5,189 nt of DNA from the NCBI GenBank assembly GCA_002382605.1, contig DFYG01000176.1, forward strand, positions 1 to 5,189, read 5' to 3'. The DNA is from Synergistaceae bacterium UBA4088. Its GTDB lineage: Bacteria; Synergistota; Synergistia; Synergistales; Thermovirgaceae. Shown piece after piece: positions 1 to 5,189 of this stretch; within the stretch, counting starts at the first letter, position 1; every line of letters begins with the position of its first letter. A program made the position numbers and the translations under genes. Below the pieces are notes generated by a model, which was given only the letters and a program-made list of their open reading frames with translations, made no database searches and had not been told where the DNA came from.

Positions 1-905
1 TGGTGGGGTTCATGGTCTACAGCAATAAACAGGAACCCGCACAGCAGGCTTCCGAGGAGACCGTTGCTGCGGAAATCGACCCGATGACCTACGAGGGGAC
101 CGTCAAGGTAGGCGCCCAGACGGTGAATGAATCGATCGTTCTGGCCTGGATGGGCAAACTCCTCGTTGAGGCTCACACGGGGCTTACTGCTGATATCAAC
201 ACCGAGTTCGCGGCCTCATCCGTCCTGCATCAGGCGATGGTGGGCAAGGAACTCGACATATACCCATCCTGGACCGGGACTCAGCTGACGGGCATTCTCC
301 GTTACGAGGGACCGAACCTTCCCTCTGATGAGACATTCAAAATGGTCAAGGAGGGCTTCGAGAAGAACTTCAACATGACATGGGCCGCACCGGTAGGGTT
401 CAACAACACCTACGTAATGGCTCTCCCCCGTGCGAAGGCCGAGGAACTCGGCCTCAAAAAGGCCTCCGATCTCAAGGGCCACGCCGAGAACTGGAAACTG
501 GCAGGCGACGAGAACTTCGACACCCGTCCCGACGGCTATCCCGGCTGGTCCGAGACCTACGGGGTGGTGTTCGAAGATGTGCTCCCGATGCAGTATTCGA
601 TCATGTACAGGGCCATAGCCAACAACGAAGTCGACGTTATCGCCGCATACTCAACCGACTCGCGCATCAAAAAGCTGGACCTGGCGCTGCTCGAGGACGA
701 CAAGTCCTACTTCCCCGACTACAGTGCTGCCTTCGTTGTCCGCATGGAGATCCTGGAGGAGTACCCCGCCATCCTTCCGATCCTCGAGAAACTCAGCGGG
801 ACCATCGACGAAATTACTATGGCGGGGCTCAACAGCCGCTTCGACGACGGCGAGGAGCCTGAGGATATTGCAAAGGACTTCCTCACACAGGCCGGGCTTC
901 TTTAA
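1..905 (+). CDS. Glycine betaine/carnitine/choline-type ABC transporter substrate-binding protein (OpuAC/ProX family), 5' partial
   Basis: This is the substrate-binding component of an osmoprotectant (quaternary amine) ABC importer. It captures the solute outside the membrane and hands it to the permease. Numbering from the GTG at position 3, the family hallmarks appear in order: KVGAQTVNES (35-44), the TSV-like SSVLHQAMVGKELDIYPSWTGT stretch (72-93), the NNTYVMALPR hinge-lobe segment (134-143), the DGYPGWSETYGV region (177-188) and VIAAYSTDSRIKKLDL (212-227). The GTG at 3 is unlikely to be the true start: the first visible residues (VGFMVY) are hydrophobic and run into a polar linker (SNKQEPAQQASEE), as at the end of a signal peptide or of a fused permease's last helix. 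No lipobox cysteine is visible. The position that is usually Tyr in the family's EYTGT box is Trp here. The gene ends in tandem in-frame stops, TAA then TAG, followed by a terminator. The family call is firm; the exact ligand cannot be read from the sequence. Confidence 0.93.
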   Translation, partial: VGFMVYSNKQEPAQQASEETVAAEIDPMTYEGTVKVGAQTVNESIVLAWMGKLLVEAHTGLTADINTEFAASSVLHQAMVGKELDIYPSWTGTQLTGILRYEGPNLPSDETFKMVKEGFEKNFNMTWAAPVGFNNTYVMALPRAKAEELGLKKASDLKGHAENWKLAGDENFDTRPDGYPGWSETYGVVFEDVLPMQYSIMYRAIANNEVDVIAAYSTDSRIKKLDLALLEDDKSYFPDYSAAFVVRMEILEEYPAILPILEKLSGTIDEITMAGLNSRFDDGEEPEDIAKDFLTQAGLL

Positions 906-927
906 TAGACCAATTCCCTGCTACACT

Positions 928-959
928 GCCGCCCCTTTTGATGGGGCGGCTTTTTCTTT
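928..959 (+). terminator. Intrinsic (Rho-independent) terminator after the binding-protein gene
   Basis: A perfect 8-bp GC-only stem, GCCGCCCC (928-935) with GGGGCGGC (943-950), closes a 7-nt loop and is followed directly by TTTTTCTTT. It lies about 20 nt after the tandem stop codons, so it should end the transporter transcript and separate it from the UPF0182 gene. Confidence 0.9.
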
Positions 960-986
960 GCTTCATTTACCGCTACATGATACATT
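958..986 (+). promoter_or_regulatory. Candidate sigma-70-type promoter with extended -10 for the UPF0182 gene
   Basis: TTGCTT (958-963) could serve as a -35 element (first three bases match consensus). It is spaced 17 bp from TACATT (981-986), which matches TATAAT at four of six positions. TG at 978-979, one base before the hexamer, gives an extended -10 (TGaTACATT), which can compensate for a weak -35. Transcription would start near 993 and leave a leader of about 50 nt before the ATG at 1042. The -35 overlaps the T tract of the preceding terminator. This is pattern matching only, but a promoter is expected in this gap because a strong terminator precedes it. Confidence 0.4.
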
Positions 987-1026
987 GTGCTCTGTAATTA
1001 GCCGGGAGAATTATCCTGAGAAAACT

Positions 1027-1032
1027 GTGAGG
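1027..1032 (+). promoter_or_regulatory. Ribosome binding site of the UPF0182 gene
   Basis: GTGAGG, a partial Shine-Dalgarno match, ends 9 nt before the ATG at 1042. An in-frame TAG at 1036-1038 rules out any earlier start, so only the ATG codons at 1042 and 1048 are possible. The spacing favours 1042. Confidence 0.6.
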
Positions 1033-1041
1033 CGATAGGCC

Positions 1042-3840
1042 ATGTCAATGAGAGATATTTTCGAGAGATCCCCCTTCGGAGGGGGAGGCGGACAGCGTCG
1101 GCAGATTCCGCAACTCAAGATGAAAAAGAGCGTCTGGATACTGTTTGGAATACTCCTGCTGCTGGCAGTGGTCATTCCGGCGACAGCGACATTCTACACC
1201 GATATGCTCTGGTTCAAGGCAAGGGGTCTTTCCCAGGTCTTCTGGACCCGGCTTATACCGCAGTGGATACTCTTTGCTATTGCAACCCTGACAGCCTTCG
1301 CGATCTTCTCCGTCAACTGGCTGAAGGCACGCAGATCGGCCGTCAGGGATCTCGCTGCATCGATGCCGGAAGGGTCGGAGGAAGTACCGCTTCGCGCATC
1401 CGCCCTGTTCGTGATGATCATTTCGGGGGTCATGGCTGTGATGAACGGGCTCGGTATCCGCTCTGAGTGGATGACCGTCCTGCAGTTCCTCAACAGAACT
1501 CCTTTCGGCAAAACAGAACCGATCTTTGGCAAGGAGATCGCCTTCTACGTCTTCGACATGCCGTTTTTGTCCCTGATGCAGAGCTGGCTCCTCGGAACGC
1601 TGGTCACGGCGCTGCTCGGCGTCGGGCTGATATTCTTCATGGGGTCCTTGCCGAGGATGCGCGAGGAGAACCGTTTTTACATGCCCGATCACGCCAGGGC
1701 GCACCTTTCGATCCTCGGCGCGCTAGCCGTACTGGTTTGGGGAGCAGGGCTTTGGCTCGATCGCTTCAACCTTCTCCTCTCCGCGGAGGGCATCGTCTTC
1801 GGGGCAGGCTACACGGACATCCACGCGAGACTCCTGGCGATAAACGTAATGATCGCCCTCTCGGTAATTGTCGCGGCTCTTCTGGTGGCGAACCTCTACC
1901 GGAGGACCTGGCGGCTCGCTATCGCCGGAGGCATCCTTCTTGTCGGCGCCAGTTTCCTGCTCAGGGGGATCGTCCCGGGGGTCATCCAGAAGTACATAGT
2001 GGAACCCAACGAATTCGACAAGGAGCGCGCCTATATTGAATACAACATCAACGGCACCCTGGCGGCTTACGGACTCGACTCCCTCAAGATTGTCGACTTC
2101 ACACCCGACGATTCCATCACGCAGCAGGATATCGAAAACGAGCCCGACACCATACGCAACATCAGACTCTGGGATTACAGCCCCCTTCTCCGGGCGTTCA
2201 AACAGCTGCAGGAGATAAGAACCTACTACGACTTCCCGGATGTTGACATTGCCCGCTACACTTTCGATGGAGCTTACAGACAGGTAATGCTGGCAGCCCG
2301 TAATCTTGATGTCGAGCAGATCCAGAATCAGACATGGGTCAACAGGCATCTGGAGTTCACCCACGGTTTCGGTATAGTAATGAACTTCGTCAACGAAGTC
2401 GACAGGGCAGGGAAACCCGTGCTCGTTATCCAGGACGTCCCCCCGAAGATCTCGGTGCCCCTGGAGATCAAAGAACCCCGGATTTACTTCGGCGAGAAGA
2501 AAAATCCCTATTCCCTTGTTCGGACCGATATTCTTGAGTTCGACTACCCGATGGGGGATTCGAACGTCAGAACGACATACGAAGGCACGGGGGGAGTTCC
2601 GATCGGGAACCTGTTCAACCGGATCATGTTCGCTCTCCGTTTCCGCGATTCCCAGATACTGTTCACGAACTCCATAACCTCAGAGAGCCGCATACTGATG
2701 TACCGCAGCATCAGGGAGCGTCTCGAGACTGTGGCCCCGTTCCTGCTTTACGACACCGACCCATACCTGAGCGTAATGGGAGGAAGACTTGTCTGGATCC
2801 AGGACGCCTATACAGCCACAAACCGCTACCCCTACTCCACGCCCTTAAGCGTCGGGGGGGCACAGCAGCGGATCAACTACATCCGCAACAGCGTCAAGGC
2901 GGTGGTCGATGCCTACGACGGGTCGCTCTTCTTCTACATCTCGGACAAAGAGGATCCCCTGTTGAAGACCTGGGCCAGGATCTTCCCCGGGCTATTCTCT
3001 CCTATCGAGGATGCCCACCCCGAATTCTGCAGCCAGATCCGCTACCCGAACAGCCTCTTCCTCATCCAGAGCGAGATCTTCAGGACATATCACATGAGCG
3101 ACCCGAACACCTTCTACAACAAGGAAGACGTGTGGCGCCTCTCCAACCAGGCCAAGGCCGGAAGCCAGAACGCGTATTACGTCATAATGCGCCTGGCGGG
3201 GGAAGAGAAGGCCGAGTTCGCGCTCATTGCCCCATTCATGCCCGTGGGACGCGACAACATGATCGCATGGATGGCCGGACGATCAGACGCACCGAACTAC
3301 GGGGAGCTTCTCGTCTACCAGTTCCCGAAGCAGAAGCTCATATTCGGCCCCTCACAGGTCGCGGCACTGATAGACCAGGACCCCGAAATATCCGCCCAGC
3401 TCTCACTCTGGAGCCAGCGCGGATCCGACGTGATCCGGAGCGACATTCTTGTCATCCCGCTCGGGAAATCTCTGCTTTACGTTCAGCCGCTCTATCTGAG
3501 GGCAGAGAACAGCGATCTTCCGGAGCTCAAGAGGGTGATAGTATCCTCCGGGGGGAAGGTGGCCTGGGCGGAAACGGTTGACGATGCCATTTCAACCCTT
3601 CTTTCGCGGCTGTCCGGAACAACCGGCGCGAGAGTGAGCACTCCCGCAAGAACCACCGAGAAGCCCGCTGAGAGGCCCCCTCTTGTAATAGGGGAGAACG
3701 CCAGGGATCTTGCGCAGCAGGCAGGACAACACTTCGAGGCAGCTCAGCAGGCATCCAGGGATGGTGACTGGGCAAGATACGGAGAGGAACTTGAAAAGCT
3801 CCGGACCGTCCTTGATGCCCTTATGCAGCAGACCCGATAA
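1042..3840 (+). CDS. UPF0182 family (COG1615) large integral membrane protein, complete
   Basis: This is a complete 932-residue member of UPF0182 (PF03699), a conserved membrane family with no established biochemical role. A short basic, Gly-rich N-terminus (residues 1-30, with GGGGG at 13-17) precedes seven likely membrane helices at about 31-50, 71-93, 119-138, 180-200, 221-239, 266-285 and 291-313. Family-typical stretches follow: FYTDMLWFKARG (51-62), GAGYTDIHARL (254-264), VEPNEF and AYIEYNINGT (320-339), NIRLWDYSPLLRA (373-385), TWVNRHLEFTHGFG (431-444), FDYPMGD (500-506), APFLLYDTDPYL (565-576), RTYHMSDPNTFYNKEDVW (681-698) and LLYVQPLYLRAE (811-822). Residues about 315-855 form one large domain, probably outside the membrane if the N-terminus is cytoplasmic. 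A Thr/Pro/Arg-rich linker (about 858-880) leads to a charged helical tail (884-930), as in other family members. Length and motifs are normal, with no frameshift. The gene sits alone between two terminators, so neighbours give little hint of function. Confidence 0.96.
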   Translation: MSMRDIFERSPFGGGGGQRRQIPQLKMKKSVWILFGILLLLAVVIPATATFYTDMLWFKARGLSQVFWTRLIPQWILFAIATLTAFAIFSVNWLKARRSAVRDLAASMPEGSEEVPLRASALFVMIISGVMAVMNGLGIRSEWMTVLQFLNRTPFGKTEPIFGKEIAFYVFDMPFLSLMQSWLLGTLVTALLGVGLIFFMGSLPRMREENRFYMPDHARAHLSILGALAVLVWGAGLWLDRFNLLLSAEGIVFGAGYTDIHARLLAINVMIALSVIVAALLVANLYRRTWRLAIAGGILLVGASFLLRGIVPGVIQKYIVEPNEFDKERAYIEYNINGTLAAYGLDSLKIVDFTPDDSITQQDIENEPDTIRNIRLWDYSPLLRAFKQLQEIRTYYDFPDVDIARYTFDGAYRQVMLAARNLDVEQIQNQTWVNRHLEFTHGFGIVMNFVNEVDRAGKPVLVIQDVPPKISVPLEIKEPRIYFGEKKNPYSLVRTDILEFDYPMGDSNVRTTYEGTGGVPIGNLFNRIMFALRFRDSQILFTNSITSESRILMYRSIRERLETVAPFLLYDTDPYLSVMGGRLVWIQDAYTATNRYPYSTPLSVGGAQQRINYIRNSVKAVVDAYDGSLFFYISDKEDPLLKTWARIFPGLFSPIEDAHPEFCSQIRYPNSLFLIQSEIFRTYHMSDPNTFYNKEDVWRLSNQAKAGSQNAYYVIMRLAGEEKAEFALIAPFMPVGRDNMIAWMAGRSDAPNYGELLVYQFPKQKLIFGPSQVAALIDQDPEISAQLSLWSQRGSDVIRSDILVIPLGKSLLYVQPLYLRAENSDLPELKRVIVSSGGKVAWAETVDDAISTLLSRLSGTTGARVSTPARTTEKPAERPPLVIGENARDLAQQAGQHFEAAQQASRDGDWARYGEELEKLRTVLDALMQQTR
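1069..1086 (+). other. GC-rich hairpin in the early coding sequence
   Basis: TCCCCCT (1069-1075) pairs perfectly with AGGGGGA (1080-1086) around a 4-nt TCGG loop. It lies about 28-45 nt into the UPF0182 coding sequence and encodes the start of the Gly-rich N-terminus (residues about 10-15). The pairing is real in the sequence. An effect on translation initiation or mRNA stability is conjecture, since a run of Gly codons next to Ser-Pro codons can create it by chance. Confidence 0.3.
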
Positions 3841-3854
3841 AATTCGCACGAAAC

Positions 3855-3896
3855 AGAACGGGGCCCCGCCTTGACAGGTCGGGGCCCCGTTCTTTT
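3855..3896 (+). terminator. Strong intrinsic terminator after the UPF0182 gene
   Basis: A perfect 14-bp stem pairs 3855-3868 with 3880-3893. The core is GGGGCCCC in both arms, flanked by AGAAC on the left and GTTCT on the right, around an 11-nt loop (3869-3879). TTTT (3893-3896) follows, then ATCTTT. It begins 15 nt after the TAA stop. Read from the other strand, the trailing bases are not a proper T tract (TGTTTCG), so it is a weaker candidate as the terminator of the converging peptidase gene. Confidence 0.92.
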
Positions 3897-3907
3897 ATCT
3901 TTCCCTG

Positions 3908-4078
3908 ATGTCAGGCAAGGAACCCCACCATCCTGGACACCGTGACCCCTGCGCGGAATTCGTGCTGGCATCATTCCCCTGTGACGGGGAGAAACTTACT
4001 GCAGTGCTGAAGGCCGCAGATGACAGGATGTACGAGAGGAAGAGGCGCAGGGGCCAACCTAACGCGGATCCGTTATAA
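3908..4078 (+). pseudogene. Remnant of a GGDEF (diguanylate cyclase-like) domain C-terminus
   Basis: The frame ending at the TAA 4076-4078 reads FVLASFPCDGEKL (about 3959-3997), then LKAADDRMYERKRRRG (about 4007-4054). This mirrors the last part of GGDEF domains: the 'SiGvAsfP.dG' strand, a gap, then the final helix 'll..AD.rmYeaKrrGrn'. Only about 40 codons resemble the family. The GGDEF/GGEEF catalytic loop, the preceding half-domain and any sensor part are absent, and the UPF0182 terminator lies directly upstream. The in-frame ATG at 3908 has no convincing ribosome binding site, and residues before about 3956 (His/Pro-rich) do not look like GGDEF. Another frame encodes ILDTVTPA just upstream, so a frameshifted extension is possible. 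It cannot be an active cyclase. It most likely marks an old deletion; chance similarity is less likely but not excluded. Its last 20 bases overlap the 3' end of the converging gene. Confidence 0.55.
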
Positions 4079-5189
4079 GTGTCATACCTTCAAGACGATC
4101 TGAAAGATATCCCCGCGAGAGATCAAGATCCTCAACTCCCTCGCCAGGGCGGAGTGTTGTTATTACCGCGGAACCTATCACGTGGCGCCCTTCGATACCA
4201 TCCCTGGCAGTGCGTATCCCCCAGAGAGAGTGAAAGACGCACGGCTCACCTCTGAACGTCCCCAGGTAGACCATGATGTGCCCGGGGACGCGAAGCAGTG
4301 TCGTAAAGGGGATCGCCCCGGAGATCAATCTCATCTGCTTCTCCTCCCCGCTTTCCTCTTCGAACGCAACGAACGGGAACGCTCTGGCCTGTGCGGCGGA
4401 GTTTCTGGGAAGCCAGATGCCGAAGACAGTGAAAAGATCCCTCACGGCTCCTGAGCAGTCACGGTTCCCAAGGGAGTCCCCCCAGCCGTAGGGTGTGCCC
4501 AGCATCCGGTTGATCACGGCCGCTATGTTCCACTGGTTCAGTTCCAGAGGCCCCGGCGAGACCTTGTCCGTCGAAAGGCTGGCCTCTTTCAGAACAACCA
4601 TGCCCTCGATGTCCCGGACTGGGACTCCGACCGTCAGGGAACCGCTGAAAATCCCTCCGGCCAACAGGGGGAGCACTGTTCCTATCTTCGCGCTGAAGCG
4701 GGATAACCCCTGAAGGTCCATAACCTGCACTCCGTCATCGATGACAAAAGCCTGCGGGAGATCCATCCACTTTTCAGCGAGCGTTTCATCGACGAAGGCG
4801 ATATCCCTTACATCCACCCAGCCTGAGGCATAGCCCGTCTCGACGAACGCCCAGGCCCTGTCCCTCGAGAAGTGCCCCGTAAAGAGCGGCTCCCCTGCCT
4901 TGACACGCGAGTTCTGCAGGTAGTCGAAGGGAAAACCCTCTCCGGCTGACGACGGGTCGCGGAAGAAGGGACGGTTCGTCGGGAGGGCGCGCAGATCCGT
5001 ATCCACGCATGCCACCGCCTTGCGGTTAACGTTCCCCCACTCTTCCATAGCGCAGTTTACAAGGAGGGCCTCCATCCACTGCCTTGAATGAGGCCTCAAA
5101 TTTTCCCCCCATGGGGTTGCGTCCTTCCACTCCTCCCAGGCCCAGAGCGATCGGTCGGGGGTAACAGAGGGGAACTCCCTGTTCCAGGG
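4059..5189 (-). CDS. NlpC/P60 cell-wall peptidase with N-terminal NlpC/P60-associated and bacterial SH3 domains, 5' partial
   Basis: This is a predicted secreted or periplasmic cysteine peptidase that cuts peptidoglycan stem peptides, probably as a gamma-D-glutamyl-L-diamino acid endopeptidase as in related SH3-NlpC/P60 enzymes. The stop is TAG at 4059-4061. The frame stays open past the TTG at 5097-5099 to the window edge and reads WNREFPSVTPDRSLWAWEEW just upstream, so that TTG is not the start; 376 codons plus the stop are visible. In order: an N-terminal NlpC/P60-associated segment with TDLRALPTNRPFF (about 4960-5000), a first SH3 domain with the family-typical GEGFPFDYLQNS (4908-4940) and GWVDVRDIAFVD, a second SH3-like domain (about 4590-4770), and the catalytic domain (about 4140-4540). 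Catalytic residues are Cys in NRDCSGAVRD (4455-4457), His in VPGHIMVYLG (4278-4280) and a third polar residue, His, in CVFHSLWG (4230-4232). YGWGD (4476-4490) is also typical. All catalytic positions are intact. Signal peptide and promoter lie outside the window. Confidence 0.93.
   Translation of the reverse strand, partial: PWNREFPSVTPDRSLWAWEEWKDATPWGENLRPHSRQWMEALLVNCAMEEWGNVNRKAVACVDTDLRALPTNRPFFRDPSSAGEGFPFDYLQNSRVKAGEPLFTGHFSRDRAWAFVETGYASGWVDVRDIAFVDETLAEKWMDLPQAFVIDDGVQVMDLQGLSRFSAKIGTVLPLLAGGIFSGSLTVGVPVRDIEGMVVLKEASLSTDKVSPGPLELNQWNIAAVINRMLGTPYGWGDSLGNRDCSGAVRDLFTVFGIWLPRNSAAQARAFPFVAFEEESGEEKQMRLISGAIPFTTLLRVPGHIMVYLGTFRGEPCVFHSLWGIRTARDGIEGRHVIGSAVITTLRPGEGVEDLDLSRGYLSDRLEGMTLITDPR

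Noticed and set aside
380..862. 160-codon open frame overlapping the binding-protein gene in another plus frame
   Set aside because: The Arg/Gly/His-rich, low-complexity translation is typical of an out-of-frame reading of GC-rich coding DNA. The overlapping frame has clear family motifs.
1045..1704. 219-codon open frame on the minus strand inside the UPF0182 gene
   Set aside because: It is antisense to strongly conserved membrane-helix sequence. Its translation is rich in His, Arg, Gln and Cys without domain structure, as expected of a shadow frame in GC-rich DNA.
1723..2364. 213-codon minus-strand open frame inside the UPF0182 gene
   Set aside because: No ribosome binding site or family resemblance, and it lies fully within a well-supported gene on the other strand.
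2854..2860. Run of seven G bases within the UPF0182 gene, considered as a phase-variation tract
   Set aside because: The frame is intact, the run is short, and it encodes part of a normal SVGGAQQ stretch; there is no sign of a switching role.
3744..3974. Minus-strand open frame across the UPF0182 terminator
   Set aside because: It runs through a terminator hairpin and antisense to the UPF0182 C-terminus, with no recognisable domain or start signal.
3975..3990. Small hairpin TCCCC/GGGGA considered as the terminator of the converging peptidase gene
   Set aside because: Only 5 bp with no T tract on the minus strand. It falls in the GGDEF-like coding remnant and is probably chance.
5107..5116. 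Palindrome CCCCATGGGG considered as an operator
   Set aside because: It lies inside the peptidase coding frame, encodes ordinary residues, and has no nearby promoter or second copy.

Overview
The window has the look of a compact, GC-rich bacterial chromosome. It carries three substantial genes, two of them cut by the window edges, and short intergenic gaps. The combination of a compatible-solute ABC binding protein, a UPF0182 giant membrane protein and an NlpC/P60 hydrolase with tandem bacterial SH3 domains fits an anaerobic bacterium of the Synergistetes or Firmicutes/Deltaproteobacteria type. That placement is an inference from gene content and protein style, not something the sequence proves.

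Layout, left to right. Positions 1-905 (+) hold the C-terminal 300 residues of a glycine betaine/carnitine/choline-type (OpuAC/ProX family) substrate-binding protein; its signal peptide or a fused permease lies outside the window. The gene ends in tandem stops (TAA TAG), followed by an intrinsic terminator (928-959). A candidate extended -10 promoter starts in the terminator's T tract and would drive the next gene. Positions 1042-3840 (+) encode a complete 932-residue UPF0182 (COG1615) protein: seven N-terminal membrane helices, a very large domain after the membrane part, a Pro/Thr-rich linker and a short helical tail. A perfect 14-bp hairpin with a T-rich tail (3855-3896) ends this unit. Positions 3908-4078 (+) hold what looks like the broken C-terminal tail of a GGDEF (diguanylate cyclase) domain, with no front half. 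Positions 4059-5189 (-) hold a converging NlpC/P60 cell-wall peptidase with SH3 domains, open through the right edge, so its start and signal peptide are missing.

The terminator after the binding protein and the promoter before the UPF0182 gene suggest these are separate transcription units. The peptidase converges on them and is independent. All three main products act at or outside the cytoplasmic membrane, but nothing in the sequence shows that they work as one system. I see no CRISPR array, tRNA, rRNA, insertion sequence or clear new defence system. The least understood items are the UPF0182 protein, whose family has no established function, and the GGDEF remnant.
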